A stretch of DNA of 64,000 nucleotides from Clostridium pasteurianum DSM 525 = ATCC 6013 (lineage in GTDB: Bacteria; Bacillota; Clostridia; Clostridiales; Clostridiaceae), in the NCBI RefSeq assembly GCF_000807255.1, contig NZ_CP009268.1:3130384-3194383 (forward strand). The letters are read 5' to 3'. Position numbers and translations under genes: made by a program. Positions 54,367 to 63,482 of the stretch are shown piece by piece. Under the pieces are notes generated by a model that saw only the letters and a program-made list of their open reading frames with translations, did no database searches and was not told the origin of the DNA. The number at the start of each line of letters is the position of its first letter. Positions within the stretch are counted from its first letter, which is position 1.

Positions 54367-55740
54367 CTAAGAATAGGATTTTCCTGGATTTAAAATTCCC
54401 TTTTCATCAAAGACTCTCTTTATTCTTCTCATATACTCTATATTTATTTTATCTGTAATTTCCATAAAGTATGGTCTTTTATGAAGTCCTATACCATGCT
54501 CTCCAGAAGGAAGTCCTTTTAATTGATGGCCTTTTTTATAAAGAGCTTCAAGCAGAAGTTTAGACTTTTCATTCCACAATTTTTCTTCCATACCATTTCT
54601 TATGACACATAAGTGTACATTACCGTCACCTGCATGTCCAAAACTACTTATTTTAATACCAAATTCCCTTTCAGCTTCTTTTGTGTAAGCTATAAAATCT
54701 GCTGACCTATCTATAGGCACTACGATATCTATAGGCTCTTGTTCAGAAACAGCTTCTACTGCTGTAACAAGGGCTCCTCTTATTCTCCAGGTTCTTTCTA
54801 TATCTTCTTTTTCTCTCAGTAATATAAATTCAAGAGCATTATTTTTAAGGGCTGCCTCTTCTACTTTTTTACAATTATTTTCTATTTCAAATTCTTCATC
54901 TCCATCAAAAGTCAACAATATATATGCATTCCCTGTACTGCATGGAAATTTAAGTTCTAAAAATCTCTCTGCATTTTCAATAACATCCTTTTCCATAAAT
55001 TCAATAGCTGTAGGATTGGCATTCTTTTTAATTATTTTAATAACAGTATCTATTCCCTCTTTTAAGGAATTAAAGGATATAAGTGCACTTACAGTTCTTT
55101 GTGGTTTTGGTATGATTTTTAAAATAGCTTTGGTTATAATTCCAAGGGTACCTTCTGAACCTATAATCAAATCTTTCATATCAAGACCAGAACTATTTTT
55201 AATTACTTTTCCACCAAGATTCAGCACACTTCCATCAGCTAGAACTACTTCAAGACCCATAACATAATTTCTTGTAACACCGTATTTCACTGCCCTCATT
55301 CCACCAGCATTAGTGCTTATATTTCCACCTATGGATGCATTCTTTTCTCCAGGATCAGGAGGATAAAAAAATCCCCTATCTTCCACAAACTTTTGGAGCT
55401 GTACCAAATGTAATCCTGGTTCTACAGTTACAGTAAAAGTATTTTCATCCATTTCTAAAATGTTATTCATTAAAGATAAATCCAGTATTATTCCAGATTT
55501 ATGGGGCACAGTTGCACCTACCAGTCCAGTACCAGCCCCTCTTGGCGTAACTGGTATATTATTTTCATAAGCCAGTTTCATAACTTTACTTACTTCTTCC
55601 GTATTTACAGCAAAAACTAATGCCTCAGCTTTTCCTTTATCTCTATTTAAAGCATCACTCAAGTATTTATCCCCTATTTCACTGCCAAGCTTTACTCTTT
55701 CTTTATCTTCTATTATGTTAAATAAATCATTATAGTTCAA
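54367..55740 (-). CDS. FAD-linked 2-hydroxyacid oxidase, GlcD/D-lactate dehydrogenase type
   Basis: A 457-aa flavoprotein of the FAD_binding_4 / FAD-oxidase_C family. FAD-binding segments are VTPRGAGTGLVGATVPHKSG, PPDPGEKNASIGGNISTNAGGMRAVKYG and IIGSEGTLGIITKAI. The C-terminal catalytic part has SSFGHAGDGNVHLCV and SGEHGIGLHKRPY with metal/substrate histidines. It oxidises glycolate or D-lactate; in anaerobes the electrons usually pass to an EtfAB pair, which is not encoded here. It appears to be transcribed alone and may be regulated with the neighbouring MFS-GntR operon. Confidence 0.9.
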   Translation of the reverse strand: MNYNDLFNIIEDKERVKLGSEIGDKYLSDALNRDKGKAEALVFAVNTEEVSKVMKLAYENNIPVTPRGAGTGLVGATVPHKSGIILDLSLMNNILEMDENTFTVTVEPGLHLVQLQKFVEDRGFFYPPDPGEKNASIGGNISTNAGGMRAVKYGVTRNYVMGLEVVLADGSVLNLGGKVIKNSSGLDMKDLIIGSEGTLGIITKAILKIIPKPQRTVSALISFNSLKEGIDTVIKIIKKNANPTAIEFMEKDVIENAERFLELKFPCSTGNAYILLTFDGDEEFEIENNCKKVEEAALKNNALEFILLREKEDIERTWRIRGALVTAVEAVSEQEPIDIVVPIDRSADFIAYTKEAEREFGIKISSFGHAGDGNVHLCVIRNGMEEKLWNEKSKLLLEALYKKGHQLKGLPSGEHGIGLHKRPYFMEITDKINIEYMRRIKRVFDEKGILNPGKSYS

Positions 55741-55824
55741 AATTATCCCTTCTCTTCACTTTTAAATTTCATTAATCAATGATACTGTCCAGTTATAATT
55801 TAACTAAATTTAAATAAGTTAAAA

Positions 55825-56487
55825 TCATCTCTTTGAAGATACGCTGGCGAATATATCTCCTATAAATTGTATAGCCTGAACTATTATTATCAATAACACA
55901 ACAGTGGCTATCATGACTCCTGTTTCATATCTATAGTATCCATATCGTATAGCCAAATCTCCTATACCGCCGCCGCCTACAATTCCTGCCATAGCAGAAA
56001 AACCAATAAGACTTACTAAAGTTACAGTTACAGCCCTTATAAGGCTTGGGAGTGCTTCTACTATAAGTACATCCTTTAGTATTAATCTCAGCTTTGCACC
56101 TGATGCAATAGCTGCTTCTAAAACACCTTTGTCCACTTCACTAAAGGCTCCTTCTGCAAGTCTTGCAAAGAAGGCTATTGAAGCAATAGAAAGAGGTACT
56201 GCTGCTGCCTTTGGCCCTATACTTGTCCCAACTAAATGCTTAGTTATCGGTATCAAGAGTACCAATAGGATTACAAAAGGCAGTGAACGAATTATATTTA
56301 CAATTATTCCTGCAATAGAATTAATAATTTTGTTTTTAAAGAATAATGGATTTGAAGTTAAGTACAAAATTAATCCTATTAATCCTCCTACTACAATAGA
56401 TAATATTATTGCTATACATATCATATTAAGGGATTCTGCTATAGCTTTTCCCAATTCATCTCGTAGTATATCCAAAGTATTATTCAA
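55825..56487 (-). CDS. metI: Methionine ABC transporter permease
   Basis: A 220-aa inner-membrane permease with five to six TM helices and the EAA-type loop (EVDKGVLEAAIASGAKLRLILKDVLIVEALP), as in MetI. SAMAGIVGGGGIGDLAIRYGYYRY is the family's conserved C-terminal block. It starts at TTG (56487) six bases after GTGAGGTGA, overlapping the metN stop by 8 bp, so the two are translationally coupled. It forms the D-methionine/methionine importer with MetN and MetQ. Confidence 0.93.
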   Translation of the reverse strand: MNNTLDILRDELGKAIAESLNMICIAIILSIVVGGLIGLILYLTSNPLFFKNKIINSIAGIIVNIIRSLPFVILLVLLIPITKHLVGTSIGPKAAAVPLSIASIAFFARLAEGAFSEVDKGVLEAAIASGAKLRLILKDVLIVEALPSLIRAVTVTLVSLIGFSAMAGIVGGGGIGDLAIRYGYYRYETGVMIATVVLLIIIVQAIQFIGDIFASVSSKR

Positions 56488-57517
56488 TTGTATTCACCTC
56501 ACTTTTCAAATGATAGTTTTCTTCAAATTCAGCTACATTTTCTTTTAAATATTTTTTTGCACTGTCTATATCTTCTTTATTACCAGTAATGTTTATAAGA
56601 AGTATTCCAAGAGGTTTATTGTCTATATAATCAATTTTTCCATGAATTATGCTTATATAGACTTTAAACTTTTTAGAAACCTCTGATATTAAAGGTTCAA
56701 CACTTTTCTTCCCTTTAAAGTGAAGTTTTACAAGTTCCCCAATAGAAATCAACTTTTCTATTCCTGTTGGCAGCTCTATATTTAAATTTTTATTTATTAA
56801 AGACTTGCTTATCTTGTCCTCTGGATGAGCAAATATGGAGTAAGTATCATTTATTTCTACTACTCTGCCTGCACTCATTACGGCTACCCTATTAAATAGT
56901 CTTTTTGCCACTTCCATTTCATGTGTGATAAATACAATAGTTATTCCATATTCTTTATTTATCTTTTTAAGAAGATTTAAAATTTCTTCAGTATTTTCAA
57001 GATCTAAAGCTGAAGTGGCTTCATCACACAATAATATTTCTGGGTTATTTGCCAAGGCCCTTGCAATACCAACTCTCTGCTTTTGTCCACCGCTTAGATT
57101 GGCAGGATATACATTAGCTTTATCTTCTAAAGATACTAATTTTAATAATTCCTCTACTTTTTCCTTTCTCTTGTCCTTAGGATAATTATTTGCCTTTAAA
57201 ACAAATTCCACATTTTTGTACACAGTTTTACCACTTATTAAATTAAAGTGCTGAAATATCATTCCAATCTTTAATCTTTGTTTTCTCAAAGCTTCACCAC
57301 TTAAATCAGTGATATTCATCCCATTAATTATAACTTTTCCTGTTGTAGGTTTTTGCAGTAAATTTATAGTCCTCACCAAAGTACTTTTTCCCGCTCCACT
57401 AAGACCTACTATTCCAAAAACTTCTCCTTTGTTTATGCTTAAATTAACATCTTTTACTGCTTCTACCCTATTGCCCTTTATATTGAATATTACACTTATG
57501 TCTTTTAACTCTATCAA
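56480..57517 (-). CDS. metN: Methionine ABC transporter ATP-binding protein
   Basis: A ~345-aa ATPase. Walker A GLSGAGKST (about 38-46), Q-loop IFQHFNL, signature LSGGQKQRVGIARALA, Walker B ILLCDEATSALD and the His switch in FITHEME are present. The C-terminal ~80 residues form the methionine-sensing NIL domain (LISEVSKKFKVYISIIHGKIDYI), used for trans-inhibition. The in-frame GTG at 57526 is part of the AGGGGGTG ribosome site, so the TTG at 57517, 8 bases downstream of it, is chosen. Confidence 0.93.
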   Translation of the reverse strand: MIELKDISVIFNIKGNRVEAVKDVNLSINKGEVFGIVGLSGAGKSTLVRTINLLQKPTTGKVIINGMNITDLSGEALRKQRLKIGMIFQHFNLISGKTVYKNVEFVLKANNYPKDKRKEKVEELLKLVSLEDKANVYPANLSGGQKQRVGIARALANNPEILLCDEATSALDLENTEEILNLLKKINKEYGITIVFITHEMEVAKRLFNRVAVMSAGRVVEINDTYSIFAHPEDKISKSLINKNLNIELPTGIEKLISIGELVKLHFKGKKSVEPLISEVSKKFKVYISIIHGKIDYIDNKPLGILLINITGNKEDIDSAKKYLKENVAEFEENYHLKSEVNTIE

Positions 57518-57604
57518 AAATTGCACCCCCTAAAACTTTATTTGAAAGTAAATTTCTCTAAATTTCTAAAATTAACAAGTTAATGTAAATTATTTTAAAT
57601 AGAC

Positions 57605-57631
57605 TTAATGGGAGTGCAACACTCCCATTAA
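57605..57631 (-). promoter_or_regulatory. Hairpin between metQ and metN
   Basis: TTAATGGGAGTG and CACTCCCATTAA form a perfect 12-bp stem with a 3-nt loop just after metQ. No T-run follows in the direction of transcription, so partial termination or protection of the metQ mRNA end is likelier than full termination; this would raise binding protein levels over MetNI. Confidence 0.55.
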
Positions 57632-57649
57632 ATAACAACTACTTATATT

Positions 57650-58519
57650 TTATTTATTACCATATTTATTTATGTACCATTCCGGTTTATCAAAGGATTT
57701 AAATTCTCCATTTGCATCTTCAATAGCATTTTTAAATTCTGCTGATTCTACTGCTTCTTTTAAGTCTTTTCCCAGTTCCTTATTTAAATCCTCTGTTCTA
57801 ACTGCTACTACATTCTTATAATTTTCTGCTAATTTTTCTACTGCCAAAGCTTTTGAAAAATCCATTCCTGCTGAAATAGCATAGTTTCCTGTAATAAGTG
57901 CGATATCTACGCTATCTAAACTTCTTGGCTCCTGAGCAGCTTCAATTGGTGTCAATTTTAAGTTTTTCTTGTTTTCCGTTACATCATTTTGAGTTGCTTT
58001 AGTTTCATCTATGTTTGCTTTAATTCCAATAAATCCTTGATTTTTTAGTAATATTAACGCTCTTGCTAAATTTGAAGGATCATTGGGTATTGCAACCTTT
58101 GCTCCATCAGGCAATTTATCTAACGATTTTATGGTATTTGAAAATATACCCATACCAGCTGTTGGCACACTTATAACTGCCGATAAATCTAAATTGTTAT
58201 CCTTAGAAAACTTTTGCAGATACGCAGCATGCTGAAATAAATTAGCATCTATCTCTTTATTGGCTAGTGCTTTATTAGGCTGAACATAATCACTGAACTC
58301 TTTAGTACTTACCTTATATCCCTTTTTTTCAAGAGCTGGCGCTATAGCCTTTTTAACCATATCCCCATAAGGTCCCGGACAAACTCCTATAGTAATATTT
58401 TTAGTTTCCTTTGAAGAAGAATTTGAGCTGCTATTACTTGTTGAACCACAAGCTGCTGTACCTAATGCTACTACTGCAGTCAATGCAATCAATGCAAATT
58501 TTTTTAATTTGTTCATCAT
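57650..58519 (-). CDS. metQ: Methionine-binding lipoprotein (NlpA family)
   Basis: A 289-aa substrate-binding lipoprotein. A signal peptide (about residues 1-23) ends at the lipobox TAAC with Cys24, followed by a Ser/Asn linker. The mature part has ITIGVCPGPYGDMVKKAIAPALEKKGYKV, SDYVQPNKALANKEIDANLFQHAAYL and PNDPSNLARALILL, all typical of NlpA/MetQ. Two ATG codons are adjacent; the second, 7 bases after AGGAGG, may be the true start. It is the first gene of the metQNI operon. I see no S-box riboswitch in its leader. Confidence 0.93.
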   Translation of the reverse strand: MMNKLKKFALIALTAVVALGTAACGSTSNSSSNSSSKETKNITIGVCPGPYGDMVKKAIAPALEKKGYKVSTKEFSDYVQPNKALANKEIDANLFQHAAYLQKFSKDNNLDLSAVISVPTAGMGIFSNTIKSLDKLPDGAKVAIPNDPSNLARALILLKNQGFIGIKANIDETKATQNDVTENKKNLKLTPIEAAQEPRSLDSVDIALITGNYAISAGMDFSKALAVEKLAENYKNVVAVRTEDLNKELGKDLKEAVESAEFKNAIEDANGEFKSFDKPEWYINKYGNK

Positions 58520-58814
58520 TTTTCCTCCTATGTAGAACTTAATACCTAGTATTCTGGTAAATTATATTTAATTCATAAAATTTAACTTAGTATTCCTATA
58601 TGTTTATTATATATTTATTTTAAACTTTGTCAACATTTTTTTAATAATAAAACATATAATTCGTCAAATATTTAATATTACTTTCGCTAAATTATTATAT
58701 CACCATTATATAAATTAATACACTGTAAAAAACTTACATAAAATGTCAATACAGTTTATCTAAGTTTATATACTATATCTATTTGTATATATTATTTTAA
58801 AGTTATATAATATT

Positions 58815-58828
58815 TGTAAACGTTTATT
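58815..58828. promoter_or_regulatory. Candidate catabolite-responsive element (cre)
   Basis: TGTAAACGTTTATT resembles the CcpA site consensus TGWAANCGNTNWCA in all but one or two positions and has the central CG. It lies about 115 bp upstream of the glycerate kinase start and overlaps TTGATT, a possible -35 hexamer. The rest of the 58520-58928 spacer holds no other feature I can support. Confidence 0.4.
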
Positions 58829-58928
58829 TGATTATAAAAAAATAATATGTAATAATTTTTATAAAATTAAAAATAACTGCTGTTATAATAAAATTAAAGA
58901 TATATTACTCATGAAGGGAAGGAAAAGT

Positions 58929-60074
58929 ATGAAAATAGTAATTGCACCAGACTCCTATAAAGGAAGTTTGAGTGCTCTGGAAGTAGCAAACAACATAGAA
59001 AAAGGTATTCGCAGAATATTTAATAATTTAACTATTGAAAAAATACCCATGGCAGATGGCGGCGAGGGTACAGTGCAGTCTTTAGTTGATAGCACCAATG
59101 GAAAAATAGTTAATGTAATTGTTAAAGGTCCCCTTGGGAAAGATGTTACAGCTTTCTATGGTATTCTTGGAGATGCCAAAACTGCCATAATTGAGATGGC
59201 AGCTGCCTCTGGTCTTCCTCTCATTCCTAAAGAAGAAAAAAATCCTTTGATAACTACAAGCTACGGTACAGGACAGCTAATAAAAGATGCCCTTGATAAA
59301 GACTGCAAAAATATAATAATTGGTCTGGGAGGCAGTGCTACTAATGATGGCGGTGTTGGAGCAGCTAAAGCCTTAGGTGTAAAATTTCTAGATAAAGAAG
59401 GTAATAATATTGGAGAAGGCGGAGGTGCTGTAGGCAAGTTAAATTCCATTGACATATCTAATATAGATCCAAGAATAAAAGATTGTAATATCACCGCAGC
59501 CTGCGATGTAGACAATCCTCTCTGTGGTCCCAAGGGTGCCTCCCATGTATTTGGTCCACAAAAGGGTGCGGATTCATCTATGATTGAATTTTTAGATAAA
59601 AATTTATCTCACTATGCTGAAATTATAAAAAGGGACTTGTCTATTGATATAATAAATACTCCCGGTGCAGGGGCTGCTGGAGGCCTTGGAGCTGGAATAA
59701 TGGCCTTTTTAAATGCATCTATGAAAAGAGGTATAGATATAGTAATAGAATTAACAGACCTTGAACAAAAAATTAAAGACGCAGATTTAGTATTTACCGG
59801 TGAAGGAATGATAGATTTCCAAACTGCTTTTGGAAAGGCCCCTTTTGGTGTAGCAAAAATAGCTAAAAAATATGACATTCCCGTTATAGCAATTGCAGGA
59901 GGAATAGGGAAGGATGCCGAAACCCTGTACCTAAAAGGCTTTGACAGCATTTTCTCCATAGTTGACGGACCTATGACCCTTGACAATGCCATTGAAAACA
60001 GCAGTATATTAATTGAAAGAACTGCTGAAAGAATTGCTAGAGTTTTTAAAGCTTGTAGCTATAAAAACATATAA
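58929..60074 (+). CDS. glxK: Glycerate kinase (GlxK/GarK family)
   Basis: A 381-aa kinase that phosphorylates D-glycerate to 2-phosphoglycerate, feeding glycolysis. Family marks: MKIVIAPDSYKGSLSALEVA, PMADGGEGTVQSL, LGGSATNDGGVGAAKALG, PGAGAAGGLGAGIMAF and VFTGEGMIDFQTAFGKAPFGVA. The ATG at 58929 follows GGGAAGGAAAAGT; an ATG six codons upstream has no such site. It is monocistronic with a strong terminator behind. It could work with the nearby glycolate/lactate-type genes in 2-hydroxyacid metabolism (inference). Confidence 0.93.
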   Translation: MKIVIAPDSYKGSLSALEVANNIEKGIRRIFNNLTIEKIPMADGGEGTVQSLVDSTNGKIVNVIVKGPLGKDVTAFYGILGDAKTAIIEMAAASGLPLIPKEEKNPLITTSYGTGQLIKDALDKDCKNIIIGLGGSATNDGGVGAAKALGVKFLDKEGNNIGEGGGAVGKLNSIDISNIDPRIKDCNITAACDVDNPLCGPKGASHVFGPQKGADSSMIEFLDKNLSHYAEIIKRDLSIDIINTPGAGAAGGLGAGIMAFLNASMKRGIDIVIELTDLEQKIKDADLVFTGEGMIDFQTAFGKAPFGVAKIAKKYDIPVIAIAGGIGKDAETLYLKGFDSIFSIVDGPMTLDNAIENSSILIERTAERIARVFKACSYKNI

Positions 60075-60081
60075 CTAAAAA

Positions 60082-60113
60082 GCTATCCTATAATGCATAC
60101 ATTATAGGATAGC
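60082..60113. terminator. Terminator between glycerate kinase and the small RRXRR-like gene
   Basis: GCTATCCTATAATG (60082-60095) pairs perfectly with CATTATAGGATAGC (60100-60113), with a 4-nt loop, between two convergent genes. Confidence 0.75.
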
Positions 60114-60133
60114 CACTATATAATTAATTTGTA

Positions 60134-60529
60134 TTACTTAACTAAAATCTTTTCACTTAACTTATCTGCAAAAGCCTGTGCAATTTCAACCTTAGCTTTA
60201 TCATGACTTTCTACTACCTGAAGGATTTTAGCTGCTTTTAAATCTTCATTAGATAACTTGCTGATTTCATCTATAGCCTTTTCTGCTACAGAATTTTCCT
60301 CAATTATTTTTCCAATAAAATCCTTTAATAAATCTATATTTAAAATTTTATTATTTTCAGTAGACATAGATTTTACCTCCTCATAATAGGTATTACTAAC
60401 AATTAACTTTATAGTATTTTTTCCTATCCAATTAGCTCGTCCTTTTTTAACCAACTGTCTAGCTCTTTTAAAAAAAGTCTCCCCTATAGAGTAGCCTTTA
60501 CTATCTATAACACTAATGTTTTTTATCAT
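60134..60529 (-). CDS. Small conserved protein with RRXRR-like N-terminus
   Basis: A ~131-aa protein of unknown function. Residues 1-45 (NISVIDSKGYSIGETFFKRARQLVKKGRANWIGKNTIKLIV) form a short motif recurring in clostridial proteins, with KRARQLVKKGRA as its core, reminiscent of the RRXRR element next to some nucleases. The C-terminal ~75 residues are helical and charged, possibly a coiled coil. The ATG at 60529 lies 8 bases after AAGGGGATGA; an ATG three codons upstream (60538) overlaps that site. The start region is duplicated 50 bp upstream, giving a non-initiating copy. Confidence 0.65.
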   Translation of the reverse strand: MIKNISVIDSKGYSIGETFFKRARQLVKKGRANWIGKNTIKLIVSNTYYEEVKSMSTENNKILNIDLLKDFIGKIIEENSVAEKAIDEISKLSNEDLKAAKILQVVESHDKAKVEIAQAFADKLSEKILVK

Positions 60530-60594
60530 GGGTATCATCCCCTTGTTATAATAGTTTATAATCCTTTGTTTTTTATTATGGGTGCCATCCCCTG
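60518..60594 (-). repeat. 50-bp-spaced duplication of a translation start region
   Basis: The segments 60518-60543 and 60568-60593 are direct repeats with four differences over 26 bp. On the minus strand both contain AGGGGATG, then CCCAT, then ATAAAAAAC. In the copy nearer the gene the start is ATG; in the upstream copy it reads ATA. The remaining spacer up to 60811 has no gene I can see. Confidence 0.6.
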
Positions 60595-60811
60595 AATTAT
60601 TAAATTAATTATATCATGTAAAGGTATTCTTGAATAGATATTTGTTAAATTTTATAATTACCTATATAAGATGAGTATCTAAAGAAAAAAATGTTATCTA
60701 ATTTTTATAATACTAAACAATAAATTTTAATATAAAATATATCTGTAATAATTCATCACAAACATATATAATGATAAAGTACTAATATTTAATAAGATCA
60801 GGAGGCAGACA

Positions 60812-61126
60812 ATGGAGAACTTTGAAAACATAACAATCATAAAAAAAGCTAATATATATTTTAATGGTAATGTAACAAGCAGGACTATATTATTTGCTAA
60901 TGGAGAAAAAAAGACTTTAGGAATTATGATGTCTGGAGAATATGAATTTGGAACTGGAGATAAAGAATTAATGGAAATTATGGCAGGAAATCTTGATGTA
61001 CTTCTTCCGGGAAATAATGAATGGATAAATTTTACTGCTGGACAATCTTTTGAAGTACCTGCTAATTCAAGCTTTAAGTTAGTAGTAAAAGAAGTTACCG
61101 ATTACTGCTGTTCTTATGGAGAATAA
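60812..61126 (+). CDS. ppnP: Pyrimidine/purine nucleoside phosphorylase (PpnP, DUF1255)
   Basis: A 104-aa cupin-fold phosphorylase that cleaves nucleosides to base and ribose 1-phosphate. It aligns throughout with E. coli PpnP (YaiE): [55 protein letters not shown], then [19 protein letters not shown]. The Gly-rich cupin turns and the EYEF segment are retained. AGGAGGCAGACA precedes the ATG. It is monocistronic. Confidence 0.88.
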   Translation: MENFENITIIKKANIYFNGNVTSRTILFANGEKKTLGIMMSGEYEFGTGDKELMEIMAGNLDVLLPGNNEWINFTAGQSFEVPANSSFKLVVKEVTDYCCSYGE

Positions 61127-61167
61127 TATAATAAATACACAGTAAACCTAATTTTAATGTAAAAAGC

Positions 61168-61219
61168 AAACTGATAAATATCAGTAAACTTATCTTAAGT
61201 TTACTAAATTTATCAGTTT
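61168..61219 (+). terminator. Terminator after ppnP
   Basis: A long stem: outer arms AAACTGATAAAT and ATTTATCAGTTT, inner arms AGTAAACTTA and TAAGTTTACT. The hairpin occupies 61168-61219 and is followed by TTAATC. The remaining ~500 bp to the next gene is very A/T-rich and I see nothing else in it. Confidence 0.7.
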
Positions 61220-61725
61220 TAATCTTCTCTTCAAATTACCTCTAAATCAGTATTTTAAATAATATTATATAATTTAAAATAACAAAAGCTAATTACTACA
61301 TAAAAAACTGACTTTTATAAAAATTTTTCACCATAATATATCAATATTTTTAAATTTCAATAATATAAATAATTATGAATAAATATTTCAAACTTAATGA
61401 TAATATTTTACTTATCAGAATGAATTTTCTACTTATCAAAAAGTTTTACCACTTAATAATCCCTTAATTTGTATGTAGTATTATATATCTATATGAGTTT
61501 TTATCTTCAAATTTATATAGTCAATACATCCAATTTATAGTATATAAAATAAATTTTTCACTTGAAAAGTTTCAATAAAAAATGCTATAAATTAAATAAA
61601 AGCATAATTAATATATTTATTAAAATATTTCATGTTAAATAAATAAAATATAAGTTCTTAAATAAAAACTTTTGCAGGTAATATGTTAAAAATATGACTA
61701 AAACTTAATTTCAGGAGGTAGTTCT

Positions 61726-62304
61726 ATGAAAAGAATATGTGTTTATTGCGGGTCCAGTCTTGGTGCTCGTCCAGAATACAGTAAAATTTCTAGATTATTA
61801 GGTAAAACACTAGCTAGTAACAAAATCGAATTAGTCTATGGCGGCTCAAAAATAGGTCTCATGGGAGAGGTATCCAATGAAGTTTTAAAAAATCAAGGAA
61901 AAGTTATAGGCGTTATGCCAAGGGGACTTTTTACAGTAGAAACAGCCAGTGAAAATTTAACTAAACTTATTGAAGTTGACACAATGCACGAGAGAAAACA
62001 GACTATGTCTGATCTTTCTGATGGTTTTATTGCCCTTCCAGGGGGACTTGGCACTTTTGAAGAATTATTTGAAATGCTTAGCTGGGCTAGAATTGGAATT
62101 CATAAAAAACCTATTGGCCTATTGAATATATCCCATTTCTTTGATCCTCTAGTTAATATGCTAAAAAACACCTGTACTGAGGGATTCATGAAAGAGTCAA
62201 ATATGAACCTATTTTGTATTTCAGATAATCCATTAGAGTTAATCCAGAAGATGAAAGTATATTCACCCCCTGTAATGGAAACAAGATGGCATAAATTAGG
62301 ATAA
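61726..62304 (+). CDS. LOG-family nucleotide 5'-monophosphate phosphoribohydrolase
   Basis: A 192-aa Rossmann-like protein of the TIGR00730/LOG family. It begins KRICVYCGSSLGARPEYSK, has YGGSKIGLMGEVSNEVL and the signature PGGLGTFEELFEMLSW, where the Glu is catalytic, plus ERKQTMSDLSDGFIALPGG. Bacterial members hydrolyse AMP or related nucleotides to the base and ribose 5-phosphate; a cytokinin role is known mainly in plant-associated organisms. AGGAGGTAGTTCT precedes the ATG. Confidence 0.9.
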   Translation: MKRICVYCGSSLGARPEYSKISRLLGKTLASNKIELVYGGSKIGLMGEVSNEVLKNQGKVIGVMPRGLFTVETASENLTKLIEVDTMHERKQTMSDLSDGFIALPGGLGTFEELFEMLSWARIGIHKKPIGLLNISHFFDPLVNMLKNTCTEGFMKESNMNLFCISDNPLELIQKMKVYSPPVMETRWHKLG

Positions 62305-62419
62305 TATAATGCTATAATTATTTAACATATATATCCAAATCTTAACTTATAAAAATGGTTACTTTAAACCTGAAAGTGTTATAATATATACTATGATAAA
62401 CATATATGGAGGTATTTTA

Positions 62420-63223
62420 GTGCAAAAATCAATAGAAATTAAAAATGAAGATTTAACCTTAAGAGGAATGCTTCATAAACCAGAAAATTTTAATGGAAAA
62501 CTCCCAATAGTATGTATGTTTCATGGTTTTACCGGTGATAAGCTAGGTTCACATTTTATGTTTGTAAGACTCTCTAGAATATTAGCAGATAAAGGAATCG
62601 CTTCTATTAGATTTGATTTTATAGGAAGTGGTGAAAGTGATGGAGATTTTGTCAATATGACCCTTTCAAAAGAACTTGAAGATTCCAGATTGATTCTTCA
62701 ATATGCTAAATCTCTTGATTTTGTTGATGAAGATAAAATAGGAATCTTAGGTTTCAGCATGGGTGGTGCTGTAGCCAGTATGCTTGCCTCAGAATATAAA
62801 GAAACGGTTAAAACTCTTTGCCTATGGGCTCCTGCCGGAAACATGGCTGAAATAGCTGTTCAGGGAAAAAGTGAAAAAGATATTGAAAAAGTACGAAAAA
62901 TTGGATGTTATGATCTAGATGGATATCTTATAGGTATCGATTTTATAGACGATTTATTGAATACTGATATATTTAAAAAATCCAGCTCTTATGATAAAAA
63001 TGTATTGCTGATACACGGAACTAATGATACATCTGTTCCCATTAGTACCTCTGAAAAATATCTAGAACTTTATGGTACTAAAGGAGTACTTCACAGTATT
63101 TCTGGATCAAATCATACTTTTACCAGTAAAGCCTTTGAAAATGAAGTGTTAGACTATACAGTTGGATTTTTTGAAGGTGAATTAAATACTACAATTTCCA
63201 AATTTAATAGCTTAACTCTATAA
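62420..63223 (+). CDS. Alpha/beta hydrolase (esterase/acyl hydrolase)
   Basis: A 267-aa serine hydrolase. Oxyanion region CMFHGFTGDKLGSHFMF, DFIGSGESDGDF, nucleophile elbow GILGFSMGGAVAS, acid in LLIHGTNDTSVP and His in ISGSNHTFTS complete the triad. The pattern resembles cinnamoyl-ester hydrolases and related esterases. The GTG at 62420, 7 bases after GGAGG, is the start; the ATG at 62393 lies upstream of the ribosome site and is rejected. The substrate is unknown. No lid domain beyond ~60 residues. Confidence 0.88.
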   Translation: MQKSIEIKNEDLTLRGMLHKPENFNGKLPIVCMFHGFTGDKLGSHFMFVRLSRILADKGIASIRFDFIGSGESDGDFVNMTLSKELEDSRLILQYAKSLDFVDEDKIGILGFSMGGAVASMLASEYKETVKTLCLWAPAGNMAEIAVQGKSEKDIEKVRKIGCYDLDGYLIGIDFIDDLLNTDIFKKSSSYDKNVLLIHGTNDTSVPISTSEKYLELYGTKGVLHSISGSNHTFTSKAFENEVLDYTVGFFEGELNTTISKFNSLTL

Positions 63224-63254
63224 TTTAACTTATTATATATAACTTGAAAACAAA

Positions 63255-63303
63255 AAAGAAACTATGCATTGTTGAAGTTAATACAGTCTTTCATAGTTTC
63301 TTT
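63255..63303 (+). terminator. Terminator after the alpha/beta hydrolase gene
   Basis: AAAGAAACTATG (63255-63266) pairs with CATAGTTTCTTT (63292-63303), followed by ATTTTATT. Confidence 0.7.
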
Positions 63304-63322
63304 ATTTTATTATAAATTATAA

Positions 63323-63388
63323 TTATTTTAAACTATCATATACTTTTTTAGACAGTTCAGCTATGAATTCATCACTACCGCTTATCAT
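63323..63388 (-). pseudogene. Short reading frame, possible C-terminal gene remnant
   Basis: On the minus strand, downstream of the L25 gene, 21 codons read MISGSDEFIAELSKKVYDSLK and stop. The in-frame TAA three codons before the ATG and lack of a ribosome site argue against an independent gene. The composition is protein-like (alternating charged and hydrophobic helix), so it may be the tail of a decayed gene. Confidence 0.25.
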
Positions 63389-63482
63389 TGCTTCTAGTTA
63401 TATTACTTATGACACATATCCATAAGAAGAATCAAAGAGATGCTATTATATCTATAAGAAACACCTCTTTGAAATATTTTAA

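Noticed and set aside
58520-58928. SAM (S-box) or T-box leader for metQNI
   Set aside because: Neither the S-box core nor the GGTGG-ACCGCG T-box motif is present; a weak resemblance to a CymR-type site (ATAGGAATAC on the minus strand) is not enough to report.
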